64,000 bases of DNA from Undaria pinnatifida (GCA_012845835.1 JABAKD010000002.1:9322620-9386619), one strand, 5' to 3'. Shown: positions 9,540 to 20,552, numbered from the stretch's first letter. A program made the numbers and translations. Notes: generated by a model not told the origin, from the letters alone.

Positions 9540-11608
9540 CTAGTCGGCCTGGTACCTTGCTACCCTGTCTGCGGTCTCCTTCCTACCTTCATCTACCGCG
9601 GTTTCCCTTCTACTCCTCCTGTCCCCCCCCCTGCCCCCATACCCTTGTGCGGTGTTCCTTCTACCCCTCCTGCTGCCCCCCCTCCCCCCGTTCCCTTCGA
9701 CACCACCCACGGCGGATGCGCGGCGCTGTCTACTCAGCTTTGCCTCATCCTCGTGCCACCTGCCCATGAACCGTTCAGCTTCTTCGAGGACCCCCCGGTA
9801 CCACTTGCCCGCCTTTTTTGCTGCAGTGGGCCACAGCGCGGTCCCAACTCCAAAAACTAAGGGGGAGTGTTTCGTTGATCCCTCGGTGGCTTTGAACACC
9901 CTAAGGTCCTCAGCTATGGCTCTAGGCCAAGTCTTGAGTTGTCCGCCTGGTTTCGGGTTCTCCCCACCAGCGATCGTCCCGAACATCAACCGACGGGGCA
10001 ATCGCCCCTTGTGTTGTCGCACCAGGGCCCCGGCAAAGAAGAGCCGCCGTTTACGGATGGTCGTTTCGATGCTCTCGCATCGTGTCATCCTGAGGGCCTT
10101 CGCGTACAAGAGGGTGGTGTGGTCGGTGCGTAATCGGCGCTGGAAGCCAATGACTCGCAAAAGGACTTCGTTGTGGGCTGATCGGAGCTTGGCGAAGTGG
10201 TCCGCATTGAGGGTCCACGTCACACACCCGTACAGCAGGGTCTCAATGACCTCGGCCTTCAGCATGCGGACTTTCAGACTAAGCGGGGCGGTCGTCCTAT
10301 CATACAATTCCGGGCCAAACCGTTTGAGGCATGCTCGCATGAGACGGATCCGTCGTTCGATTTCGAGCGAGAGGTCAGCGCTTTCGTGGATAATGCCGCC
10401 TAGGTATAAAAACTGGGTCGTCTGTTTATACCTCTGGCCTGATGCTTCGATCGCGAGCGGTGGGGCGAGGGATGTCTGGTGCGGTGTTCGTAGCAGCATC
10501 GTCTCTGTCTTCTTTTCCGATACCGTGAGGCCTGCTGCTTCGAAGACAGTCACGATGACTGTCATCATTTTAGCAAGGCCTTCCGCCGACTTCGAAACAA
10601 TTCCTGCGTCATCTGCGTACAACATGCCCCACACAGCCCTTTGCACGCATGCCAACGGTTCCTCTTTTCCGACTACACTGCCCTCTTCGAGGTGAACCAA
10701 ATCCCTTACGATGATTTCGTCTTTGCTGAAGCGTACCAGCACGACGTGTATCGCAGCAGCGAAGAACACGTTGAACAGTAACGGTGATAGCACGCAGCCT
10801 TGCCGCAGCCCCTGGGTGACATTAAACCAATCCGAGTGCTCGCCGTCATCCGCACGCACGCGAGCCCGCATGCCTTCGTGGAAGTTGCGGATAACTGTCC
10901 GCATCTTGGTTGGTACGCCAAGGCGTGTGAGTACCTCCCACAACAGTTCCCGGTCGACAGAGTCGTACGCTTTCTGCAGATCGATGAAGCACATGTACAG
11001 GGGGATTTTCCTCTGTCGTCCGAGCTCTTGCAACCGGCGCACGACAAACAGCATGTCGACCGTCGACCGTGCGGGACGGAAGCCGCACTGTTCTTCAGGA
11101 AGTATTTCCTCGGCCTCGCAGTAGTTGCTAAGACGGGACGCAACGATTTTCAGCAACATTTTGCCTGCGTGGGCAACAAGCGAGATCCCTCTGTAATTGT
11201 TGCAATCAGTTCGATCCAATTTTTTGTGAAGGGTCTTGATGATAGCATCTTTCCATTGTTGTGGGACTTCGCCCGTTACCCACACGTTGACAAGGATATT
11301 GTGAAAACACTGGACGAAAGCGGGGTGGTCAAGTTTTAGTAGTTCGACCGGGAGACCGTCTGGTCCAACGGCTTTCCAATTTGACATGCCCTTAATCGCA
11401 TCCATCATCTCGTCCATGGATGGTTCATCTCCAAGCGATAGTTTAAGCGGTCGCGGTGGCAAGAGGTCGATGATCGTGGGATCGAGTTTCAGCGATTTCG
11501 TGTTCAAGAGTTTGTGGTAGTGCCCCGCCCATCGTTCACGAATTCGCGCTTGATCCCGCAACAACGTGCCATCCTGGTCCATAATAAACTGCTCGCTCCT
11601 CGCTTTTG
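9540..11608 (-). CDS. LINE reverse transcriptase ORF (5'-truncated non-LTR retrotransposon)
   Basis: The frame encodes about 690 residues of a non-LTR retrotransposon ORF2-type protein. Counted from the ATG at 11648, reverse-transcriptase landmarks are: NNYRGISLV near residue 150, the GFRP motif near 189, [13 protein letters not shown] with the first catalytic Asp near 223, [14 protein letters not shown] near 280, and YADD near 344-347. A conserved C-terminal part ([11 protein letters not shown]...[10 protein letters not shown]) follows, then a basic Gly/Arg-rich tail. The apurinic-type endonuclease expected upstream is missing, so the copy is truncated in the linker. The apparent ATG is not native: the first 14 residues come from a joined 3' UTR fragment. 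The RT domain itself is uninterrupted, which suggests a young insertion. Exact clade is not resolved. Confidence 0.9.
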
Positions 11609-11935
11609 TGTGGTCACAAGCTACGACACAGAGATAATGCATCGTCATGCATTCGACAACGCAATGTCATGCTCTAGTACTGGGTACGACAGGCACAACA
11701 TACATACGTCAGCAACAGAAATACATTGGAAGAGAGAATACGAAATAAACAAAAACAAAAACAAGAACAAAATAATAATAAGAAAACATATCAAAACAAA
11801 GATAAAAATAAAACAAAAATGAAACAAACAAAATGAAGGGGAAATCGAAGAAACAACCCAACCGGAAAGGAGAGCCAAAGCTCGGAAAAGAAACATAATA
11901 GAAATAAAATAAAATGAAGTAAAGTAAAGCCAAAC
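11609..11935 (-). mobile_element. LINE 3' UTR fragment joined to the 5' end of LINE copy 1
   Basis: The sequence TGTGGTCACAAGCTACGACACAGAG and the next 300 bp match 8568-8890 closely and in the same orientation. It is therefore an internal piece of the same LINE's 3' UTR, lacking the terminal 190 bp, lying directly upstream of the truncated ORF. Either a truncated LINE inserted into an older copy, or the junction formed by template switching during insertion. Confidence 0.8.
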
Positions 11936-11939
11936 ATGG

Positions 11940-13000
11940 TCGCGGGTATCAAATGTGTAAAAATAACGACAATAACAACACCTAGCCACAGCATAACAGA
12001 AGAGTTCCCCCGTTCCCACAACTAACCAACACGCGGTTACAAACTATAGCGGTTGAGCTGCCTACACCGTAAAAACCGCGCGGTAATCGTGATCACAGAC
12101 GAACGCGCCTTCCGTCTGGAGTGCTGCCAGAGTGACGACCCGCGGTCGTGAAGTGAAAAAAGGAGCAATCGAACCAAATACTACCACCAAACGAATATCA
12201 ATGATCGCCACGTCATCCCGACTTATCGTCATGCCTAAAAATTAAAAATTGTGGGGGGTCGTTCCCCATGAAGGGTGCACAACTTTAGCAATGAAACTTT
12301 ACAAAAATCAGTGACGAAAGTAATTTGTAGTACTGATACTGCCTCGAATATTATCCAGAAAAAAGACGATCGATCGCTGTTTTCGTGATGATGGTGTGCG
12401 TACGGGTCGTGGGCCTCCGTGTGCTATCCCCCTGCTGTGGTTCTCCATGGCCGCCTAGTCGCCTTAGCTCACTCGACCCGCTTCTTAGCACCACTTGGTC
12501 TCGTTGACACCCAATTCCAGTCGGTCCCCCTTTCCCGTCCCAAAGAACAACATTCTCCTCGCAGCTTACGGTGCTGACCTCAAAACCATAAGTTGTCATT
12601 CAGGGAGAATTCAATCCGTCTCTTCCCCGCCCGTCGACGCTCAGTCGCCCCCCTCCTTCGTCGTCGAATCAAGCCTCCTGTCGGCGCAGTTCTCCCCACG
12701 CAAACCGAGACTGCGACGTAGTGTGGCTCATGGTGGCGCCTGCCTCCGCGCACGAGCATTCGATTAAGCACTGCTGTTCCGCCGATGCTGCCGAAAACGA
12801 GGCGTGAATCGTAGCCTCACGGCCACCTAAGCCACCTAAGCCTCGCGACCACACGCAGCGGCAAGAAGGTACCACTCCTTGAGGGTGAGTCCGGTCTTAC
12901 ATCCGCCAGAACGACCCTTCCCACACACTCGCTACAATCTTGCTGGGACATGCCTCGTAGCACGCCTTGACGAGGCGGCAAGGGGAACGAAGAATATTGA
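11940..13000. other. No recognised gene
   Basis: Short ORFs only. GC-rich around 12350-12870, with CCACCTAAGCCACCTAAGCC near 12824-12843. No domain, RNA or shared repeat seen. Confidence 0.35.
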
Positions 13001-13004
13001 AGGA

Positions 13005-13990
13005 TTGTTGTTGTTGTTGTTGTTGTTGTTGTTTTCTCACTTAACTCGCATAATCAAGTCCGTGGTCAAATGACAGGCTCGAGTCACTCTGGGGCTGAGG
13101 AATACCCCAGGTAAAAGCACAAACAAACCAAAGGTGGTACACGCCTATATCACAGCTGACGCAATTCATGCCCTCACCAGAAATATATAAAAGCGAAATC
13201 GGGAGTCAGCCTACGATATGCCAGGTCCATACTGGTGCATACTTCCCACTACTCGCGCCTGGAAAAAACCAACTATACCCCTTGCCACCCAATAACGACT
13301 ACCACATCTATGCCGCACGTAGTACCTATCACTACGCATACGCACGAACGACGCAAGTCAATTGGAAAAAAAAACATCAAAGAAAAGAAAATAAGATGAA
13401 TGGCCGGGAAGAAAAGAAAATTCAAGAAAGCGAAAAAACGAGAAAGGAAAGGAAAGAAAAAGGCAAGAAAAGCAAGAGAAGACAAGACAAGAAAAGAGGA
13501 AGTATAGAAAGGAAAAGAAAAAAATGTTATACTACTAGCAGACCCTAGGAACTGGCTAAAGACGGCATTGGGCTCATAAAGAGTATCAAGTGCATTATCA
13601 ATGGCACTGGGGAGAGACCGCAACATGGCGAAGAAGTCAGGGCGGTCCTACGCTATCTTGTGACGGCCATCGGAAGGCTCACAAATTTCAAGACGATGAT
13701 GGACAGAATCAGACTCCAGCCTCTTGGTCATGACGCCTCTCCTTCCCCCCTCCACCTTCTCCGTTCCCCCCGACCACTTTGACATGTCGGCGGTGGATGG
13801 CGCTGCCGCAGCCTTTGCGCGTCGCTCTGAAGCTTTGCGTCTCTCCGATTTATGCCAATTGCGCATGAACAACTCGGCTCGCTCCTTTTCTCGTCGAAAC
13901 CATCTGCCGGCCTACTGAGCAGTCTTCCGCCACCCTTCAAATTTCATTCCAAAGACCGCTATATATTCCTTCAAATGAACCATTCAGTCC
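13005..13990 (-). mobile_element. LINE C-terminal and 3' UTR remnant (diverged subfamily)
   Basis: The minus-strand frame near 13730-13920 reads AGRWFRR...ERAELFMRNWHKSERRKASERRAK. It lines up with the C-terminal KAGKWYRG...[20 protein letters not shown] of the LINE at 9540. An A-rich 3' UTR follows (13360-13530). The element probably ends in an (AAC)n tail, seen as (TTG)n at 13009-13033. The same tail block with an AGTCCGTGGTCA motif recurs at 16563-16610. Only the last 80 or so codons and the UTR remain. Confidence 0.6.
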
Positions 13991-14119
13991 TTCTCTTGCC
14001 CCCCTGAGTAGCCCTTACCCCCAACAAGCCCCCCAAAATATCACGCTCCGCGGCAGAAGCTCCTCCCTAACACGTGCTACGAATCCCGCAGACGATAACC
14101 TCCGTTTGCGCACTCTCGC

Positions 14120-14330
14120 CTTATGGTCTCTATAGGTCGGCGACTCCCCTTGGAACTATATATGAAATTTCGTTTATATTTATGGTTGATTTTTTCTTTT
14201 GTATAGACTATATTTTATACCCTCGGAGTGATCCACTATTTTCGTAATATTATTGTTGATAATTTATCAGCTGATTTATACATCAATAATTCATAATTTA
14301 TACAACACGGTGAAACTAGAGGAAGTGATA
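14120..14330. repeat. Fragment of the poly-C/arm repeat family
   Basis: The hinge motif ATAGGTCGGCGACTCCCCTTG at about 14131-14152 matches the other copies. It is followed by A+T-rich spacer sequence (CTGATTTATACATCAATAATT) that resembles 32222-32255. The C-rich modules are missing. Confidence 0.55.
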
Positions 14331-14344
14331 TAGATTACTTTGTT

Positions 14345-15640
14345 GGATACCAGGAAAAACTGCTAACTACAAAAGTACGAAAATACGAAATACGAAAATA
14401 CAAGCGAAATGCACCGACACCCCGGGAGTGCGTGCCGAACCGCACACGCCACCGAGCTGCGTTGTCACAAACCACCCCACACGCCGGGGGCGTGAAAAGT
14501 TATTTTTTGGTGGCGGCTTCCCATGCGACAGCAGCAGGAAGCTTCATTCTTGGTTCGACAACGACACCCGCAAAAAAAGGTGAATGTCGCTGCAAGTTTC
14601 AGCCAAAAGATGCCCCCGGTTTGGCCCTTCTTGGCGAAGTTTTCACCGGCGGTTCCGTCCAGGCGGAACCAAGGCGAGAACGTCAAATAAATGCTGTTTT
14701 TTTAAGCGCGGAGGAGGCAAGGAATGTCCCCCGTGCACTCACAGTGGTACGAAGCTTTTGATCAGATAATTGCAGAAGGATCACGACGAAGGTTAGAGTG
14801 GAAGTTGGTTGTCACCGCGAGCAGCATCAGCACAGGCACCAAGTCAGCGCGCAGAGGCGCTCGTCGAGCCATCAGGTGGGTGGTTATGTTTTGAGGTTCG
14901 CGATTCTACTTACTGGTTATTAATTTTGAGAAAGAGGGCAAGAGTTTATTGGTTGGGCACAAAACACAAAATACTCTTGACGATAGTATGATACAAGCTG
15001 TGTCTATACCCGTTTCCAAGTCATATAATTTTCACCGTCTAATTGCAAGTGTTTAGTCCAGTGGGGCCTCAGGAGGGTCAAATAGAAAACAGCGTACGTA
15101 CGGCGTAGATAATGTCGTTCCGATGTAAAGTCGACCAAACGTGCGACATATTGTACTGTAAATATGGGCATTTGTTGTTATTTTGTTTCCTTTGTTGGAA
15201 TATGATGTCTTTCCTTGTCCTTTTTTGTTTTTTTTTCACTAGAGCTTGCGAAGGAAAGGAGGAGCATCTCCACAACTGAAAGCGTAATAATATGTGCAGC
15301 GCGAGGAGAGGAGTGGCTGGACTTCTCGTGGGTAAGCAAAACCACGACAACGAGGAGGAGAGGTCGTGATTGCGATGGGCTGTGACGGCTGGACCCAGCC
15401 ATGGGAAACGAAGGCATACCGAGGCAAGAAACAAAGAGCCTGCATCTAAATCGTCAAAGAAATTTGCGATTGTCTGGTTTTCTGTCTCGTACAGTCTCTG
15501 ATTACATAATTACTCGAAGGGTGCGCCAGCTAGCGTTGGGCTGCGAAAGCAACTGAGTCAAATCGACACACGGCGCGTATGAAAATACGCGGAAGTGTGG
15601 TGAGCTAAAGCTTTATTTTTCCCTATCCGCCGAAGGATAA
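14345..15640. other. No recognised gene
   Basis: An ORF of 109 codons at 14432-14761 (+) and one of 118 codons at 15078-15434 (-) show no domain I recognise. No donor or acceptor supports them as exons. A 23-base A run lies at about 15641-15663. Confidence 0.3.
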
Positions 15641-15682
15641 TAAAAAAAAAAAAAAAAAAAAAACGTTTGTACCAATGTCGTA

Positions 15683-15950
15683 GTGTGTGTGTGTGTTCTT
15701 CACATTAAACCGTTCTTCTACTCGTCGACATCCAGCACACCCAGTGTCCGTACTGATTCTTCACCCTAGAAAGATCAGCTCTGTGGTCACAAGCTACGAC
15801 ACAGAGATAATGCATCGTAATGCATTCGACAACGCAATGTCATGCCCTAGTACTGGGTACGACAGGCACAACATACATACGTCAGCAACAGAAATACATT
15901 GGAAGAGAGAATACGAAATAATGGACCAAAGTAACGGTTTAATGTGACGA
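15683..15950 (-). mobile_element. LINE 3'-end copy with inverted terminus
   Basis: From (GT)n at 15683 the sequence follows the LINE 3' UTR to AGAGAGAATACGAAATA at about 15920 and then stops. At about 15933-15948 the sequence AACGGTTTAATGTGA appears. It is the inverted complement of the element's own terminal TCACATTAAACCGTT. A short inverted 3' end beyond a truncated 5' edge is the pattern expected from twin priming during target-primed reverse transcription. Confidence 0.7.
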
Positions 15951-16077
15951 CAACATAAACACACAACTCAATTCGTTGATGGCGTGTATTGATGGCGTGT
16001 ATTTGCTGTGCTTGTCATGTACAAAGAGTTGGTGCCTTTACTGCAGTACCCACTGACTGCTGTACAATAGCATAAGC

Positions 16078-16171
16078 ACGCATTGTTACTTTGTAAATCT
16101 GAATTTCATTACAATATCATAACCACGCATTGTTACTTTGTAAATCTGAATTTCACCATAATATCGTACCT
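16078..16171. repeat. 47-bp tandem duplication
   Basis: CACGCATTGTTACTTTG with the next 30 bases (TAAATCTGAATTTCA...) is present twice in direct succession with few differences. Confidence 0.85.
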
Positions 16172-16198
16172 TGTATTTATATATCATATTACCTGTGT

Positions 16199-16513
16199 AT
16201 TTTTTTTTTTTTTTTTTTTTTTAGCACACTTTTACTTTCCAGCTTCTGGACAAGCCGTGTTCACAGGTGTCATCCCTTCTCCTCCCCGGTTCTTGCCTTC
16301 AATTTTTTATCGCGCATAGGGTTCAGCAATCCCACTGCTCGTCGATTGTTCATCGAATGTTGCTAACTCACGCTCTCGCGCTTTCCGCAAGTCAATTTGT
16401 CCACAAGAAAAAGTCCCAACGAATTTATACGAGTATGCACTCGGCGGGGCTCGAACTCACGAAACTGACCTATACCAGGCTCGAAGATAACCTGATACGC
16501 CACCGGGGCGACC
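16199..16513 (-). mobile_element. tRNA-derived SINE, copy 2
   Basis: Same order as copy 1: a T-run at 16199-16222 (A tail on the element strand), then the conserved tail (CACACTTTTACTTTCCAGC on the plus strand), then the tRNA-like head with the B box complement (CTCGAACTC) and the GGCGTATCAGG A-box region. The longer, purer A tail and close match to copy 1 suggest a fairly recent insertion. Confidence 0.8.
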
Positions 16514-16562
16514 GGTACATAATACAGGTACGGCATACGACAGACGCGAGTTGTTCCACAAT

Positions 16563-16640
16563 GAAGTTGTTGTTGTTTTCTTTAACTCCTGCAAAAAATT
16601 TAGAGTCCGTGGTCACACAAAGGTGCTGGGGCCCCAGGAA
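16563..16640 (-). mobile_element. LINE-tail-like fragment
   Basis: TTGTTGTTGTTTTCTTTAACTC, then AGTCCGTGGTCA and a CTGGGG-type block, matches 13009-13110 in the same order. It is probably a 3'-end scrap of the LINE subfamily with an (AAC)n tail. Confidence 0.4.
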
Positions 16641-17220
16641 GATCCGAAAAACAAAGAGAAATCAAAATTCGTCCGGTAAATACCACGCTTTCCCGCCTAA
16701 ACCCCACGATGCAAAGAAGGCGCACAAGTGAAAAATCCAAATTTAAATGTGCAAACTGAACTCACATGGCCGGGTATCCACTCAACTACAGTATAGAGTT
16801 CCCCCGTTCTCACACCAACCAATTCTGCCCCCCCCGATTTTTTTTGGAAACTAAATCGCCGGATTTGAAACCAGCTCCCGGCCGTATCTCCTGATATACG
16901 GGATGTCCTACCTTATTGTGTTTTTCATCATGAACGAACGGAACTAACTTTAACCCCAACCCTAACCGTAATCCATACGTGGTACGAAATTTACCGATGA
17001 GTGCTCCCTAGCGACGTCACTTGGGTAAGACGGTGGGGAAAAAAACACAATAAATGTGCATCTCTGGATATGCGTTGCCCACTGCCCCCTCGATGTCACC
17101 GTTCGATAGCCGTTTGCAACCAAGCAAGTACAGAAGATAATGTTTATTTGCTAGTCTAGTCTATAGCTCAAACATTCTGGATTAATTTGTCACGTGTACG
17201 AGACCTTTTCCCTGTTGTGC
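16640..17220. other. No recognised gene
   Basis: No long ORF or domain. A short CCCCAACCCTAACC telomere-like trace lies at about 16949-16966. Confidence 0.35.
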
Positions 17221-17228
17221 AAAATAAC

Positions 17229-18543
17229 CAGGGTGGTGTTCGGTAATCTACCAGTCGTTGTGTTTACCGCCCCGTCTGACGGTCCCGGTATTCCGCCGTT
17301 TACCGGCATATTCTCGTGTTACCGTCTACCGCCAAGGGCGTTACCGCCGAAAAATGAAATGCCGTCTACCGTCAAGAAACTACCTTCACAGCAGTTGTTA
17401 ACGTCAGACGGAAGTACCGTCAGAATGTTCAACCGTTTACCGGCAAATAAATATCGGCAACTAACTGTAGATACCGCCAAGAGAGTACCGCCACCACTGG
17501 ATACCGCCAGAAGAGTACCGCCAACCCTGGATACCGCCTAAAACGCACCGTCAGTAGTTTGTTGTACTGGATGCCGCCCGACGTGTGGCGGATGTATTTT
17601 TATATTTTATATTTTCTGGTCAGAAGGTTCCACTAGTGGTTGCCTTTGGGAGAACCTTGCATGCGTATGTGGACGTGTGGTCAGGGAGCGTCGCGCACCT
17701 GCTACCACACGCACACGACATCACGCCCAGCGTGGTCATCAGAAGTATTAGCGGTGCGAACAGTAGTGTTGGGGGTGCACTACAAGTGAAGAGGCTGGGC
17801 CTGCTGCTTCATCAGTCCTGTCTGCTGCTTCACAAGACCTTAGTTCGGCGCCGGTGGTGGATGGCGCGAGTGATCCGGTGGCGTTGCAGCCACCACAGAC
17901 CACGGAAACCACGATCACCGCGAAACAAGAGAGTTTTTCGGTCACCCTCGAGCCGCCTGTTTTCGGCAACAGGAAGCTAACCGGGTTGGGTTTGGAAGTA
18001 TGCGAGTAGATTTACCCCGAGCGTCAACGACAAAAACGATGTGTGCATGGTGAACAGAGATGATGGGACTCGCTGCAACCACCTCATGAAGTGGTCTGCA
18101 TGCAGGAGACGGCAAGGAGGACAAAGGGACGGGAACATCTAGCTTGAGCGGCCACATCAGTGCGAAGCATAAGAAGGAGTACAACATTTCTCGTGTTACC
18201 GTTTACCCTCAAGGGCGTTGCAACCGAAAAACGAAATACCGTCTACCGTAGAGAAATTACCGTCGTGTTGCATTACAGCCGAAATATTACCGGCATGTTT
18301 TAGTTTCACCGTTTCCGTCAAGGCTGTTACCGTCACATATCAAAATACCGTCTACCGCCAAAAAATTACCGTCGTGTCCTATTACCACCTACATAATAAC
18401 CAGCACATTTTGTTTTTACCGTTTCCGCCAAGGTGGTTGCCGTCAAATAATAAAATCCCGACTACCGCCCGCAAAACAACCGGCAAGTGGCAGTACCGCC
18501 CCGTCTGAGACCACCTCAAGTATCGTTGCCGAACACCACCCTG
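17229..18543. mobile_element. hAT-superfamily DNA transposon, internally deleted
   Basis: The left end CAGGGTGGTGTTCGGTAA (17229-17246) is the inverted complement of the right end TTGCCGAACACCACCCTG (18526-18543), with one mismatch. The element is flanked by a perfect 8-bp duplication, AAAATAAC, at 17221-17228 and 18544-18551. An 8-bp target duplication with CAGGG-type ends is diagnostic of hAT. Both subterminal regions (17250-17580 and 18190-18510) are packed with TACCGCC/TACCGTC repeats, which in hAT elements can be transposase-binding sites. The 600-bp core holds a broken BED zinc finger. Length 1315 bp; no catalytic domain remains, so it is non-autonomous. Confidence 0.9.
17960..18186 (+). 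pseudogene. Relic BED-type zinc finger of a hAT transposase
   Basis: The frame near 17992-18117 reads VWKYASRFTPSVNDKNDVC, then TRCNHLMKW a few residues later. The aromatic pair and the first cysteines are typical of a BED finger. After a stop and a frame shift, TSSLSGHISAKHKKEY (about 18139-18186) supplies the expected small-residue/Leu/His-x4-His end of the same finger. BED fingers sit at the N terminus of hAT transposases and bind the element ends. The stop and the shift show it is not functional. Its place between two subterminal repeat blocks fits an internal deletion of a once complete element. Confidence 0.75.
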
Positions 18544-18554
18544 AAAATAACAAT

Positions 18555-19000
18555 AATATACAAGTACAAGGGCTCCGCATAGGTTACGGCATACGCCGGC
18601 ACCCATGCTTCGGGTAGGGCAGGCAGCACTTTCAAATGTTTGATTCAATACTTCCCGTCCTATTTATGGTGATGCTCGCATTGCTCTCGCCCCCCCAATG
18701 TAGTAGTATAACTTAGATCCGGGGTCATATAGTGGGCTCCCCTCTCGCCTCCTCACTACGGTACCTGCCCTAATTTTCATCGTGAGAATAGTTTAGCATT
18801 TTCTTCCCTAGTCGATTCGCGTCGATTTGTACCTACCCACGCTCCTAGGCGATTTCAGCAGTTAGTTGATCCCTCTTTTCCCATTAATTTCTGCGAATAA
18901 ATATAGCCAACAAAGCTCACAACGAACGGTGGTTTTTTACTTAAGGACCAACGATAGTATTAATAGTAGAAGTAGTCGAGGGTAAAATCACTATACATAC
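18555..19000. other. No recognised gene
   Basis: No coding signal or shared repeat seen between the hAT element and the SINE at 19030. Confidence 0.35.
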
Positions 19001-19029
19001 CACCGGAGCGACCGGCTCTATATCACTCA

Positions 19030-19335
19030 CTGGCCCGGTGGTGTATCAGGTTGTATCCTCGAGCCTGGTATAGGTCAGCTTCGTGAGTTCGAATTCCCCT
19101 GAGTACGTACTCGTATAATTTTTCGTCTTGTGCACTGCTCCGCTAGCGGAAAGCGCAAGGGCGTGAGTTAGCAACACACAATGAAAAATCGACAATCAGT
19201 GGGTGCTGAACCCTATGCGCAAAAAAAAAGAAGGCAATATAACCGGGGGGGGAAAAGGGAAGGACGACACCTGTGTCCACGGCTTGTATGTCCAGAAGCT
19301 GGAGAGTAGAAATGTGCCAAAAAAAAAAGAAAAAT
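19030..19335 (+). mobile_element. tRNA-derived SINE, copy 3
   Basis: The plus-strand copy starts with GGCCCGGTGGTGTATCAGG, carries GTGAGTTCGAATTCCCC as its B box, and ends in an A-rich tail at about 19318-19335. Just upstream (about 18998-19015) ATACCACCGGAGCGACCGG is an inverted copy of the same head, so the two heads can pair across an 18-bp loop. The copy is more diverged than copies 1 and 2. Confidence 0.75.
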
Positions 19336-19660
19336 GAGTAGAAGAGATGATCAATCAGCAATCAGCAGCAATAAGAAGCACGTCGAGTACGAAGCAACAC
19401 AAACTTATTTGTCAGTTACGTACCAACACATGGCCGCTTGCACTTGACCGGCAAACGATCACAGCCACGGAGTCAAAGACCACAGCAACATCAAAGCACG
19501 CCATCCTGCTGTCTACTTACCACCACCTTCGAGTGGCGCAGGAGGAACTCGTAAAATACAACCCTCGAGACCCCGGTGACGCAGCCACTCGCATTGCTGC
19601 TGTGTGGCTTTTCCTGGTGAGGTAATCGTAACCACTACTACCTCCTCGTTTAGTCATGCG
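19336..19660. other. No recognised gene
   Basis: A plus-strand ORF of 92 codons crosses it (19347-19625), without a domain I recognise or splice support. Confidence 0.3.
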
Positions 19661-19662
19661 TG

Positions 19663-20552
19663 TGTAAGGTTATAGATGGGGGCACAGAGTGCCCCCTGCA
19701 GGTCTGCCAATTTAGCAGGTCCTTGGAGAGTACTCACTTTCTCTTCCTTCGTAGAGACGTAGCTTTATTCGATTCCACCAGAGCCGCGGATAGCTTCTGA
19801 GATCGGAGGCACGTGCCTCCGATCTATTTCCCAATTTTCCCGAATATTAAACGCCAACCTTATCGTACGAAAACCATCCAAATTATCTCGAATTCGGATA
19901 ATTACAGGCCTTTCGAGGCCGTATCTTAACACTAGCCCACCCTGATGAGTCGCATATGCAGTAATATGGGAGATTCGGGGAAACTCCGGTTCTACGAACT
20001 GGACCACGAGTCGAAGATGCGGCTCCTCAAAACCCACTCCCACACCTCTAACGATCTGGCTATGGAGCCAGCAACACGCGAAGAAAAGCAGTTGAAAAAA
20101 ACGCAGACCCTACCACAAGGCAAAAGCCACCCATCAAAAACCTGCCGCGAGCCGCCGGTGTGGCGGAGGGGGGCAGAAAAGGCTCTAGAACCTGCCGCAT
20201 ATCGCCGGTGTGTGGCGGGGAGGGGCAAGGAAGCTCTACGGCAAACCAACCACAGAAAAGGTACCATGGCGATGACGCCATTTGTAGAGTTATAGATGGG
20301 GACACAGAGTGCCCCCTGCAGGTCTGCCAATTGAGCAGGTCCTTGGAGAGTACTCACTCTCTATCCCTTCGTAGTTAAAGCAGCTTTATTCGATCCCACC
20401 AGAGCCCCGGATAGTTTCTGAGATCGGAGGCACGTGCCTCCGATCTATTTCCTAACTTTCCCGAAAATAAAACGCCAACCTTATCATACGAAACCCATCT
20501 AAATTATCTCAAATTCGGATAAGTACAGGCCGTTCGAGGCCGTATCTTAACA
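19663..20552. mobile_element. Miniature LTR-type element (TRIM-like)
   Basis: Two direct repeats of about 270 bp (19663-19931 and 20283-20552) start with TG and end with CA. They are about 90 percent identical by eye and flank a 350-bp internal part that encodes nothing recognisable. This is the layout of a terminal-repeat retrotransposon in miniature. Each repeat holds a perfect 26-bp palindrome (19800-19825 and 20421-20446). The internal part has two direct copies of a block with a CCGCCGGTGTGGCGG-like hairpin (about 20141-20165 and 20190-20220). I could not find a target duplication or a convincing primer-binding site. The divergence of the two ends suggests an old insertion. Confidence 0.75.

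Noticed and set aside
9652-10695. A 347-codon plus-strand ORF opposite the LINE reverse transcriptase
   Set aside because: It is an antisense shadow of the RT frame; the minus strand carries all the conserved motifs.
19936-19985. CCCTGATGAG followed by GGGGAAAC looks like a hammerhead ribozyme core, which would suggest a retrozyme
   Set aside because: The bases after CTGATGA and before GAAA do not pair into stem II, and the relative at 54.4 kb keeps CCTGATGAG but not the GAAAC box.
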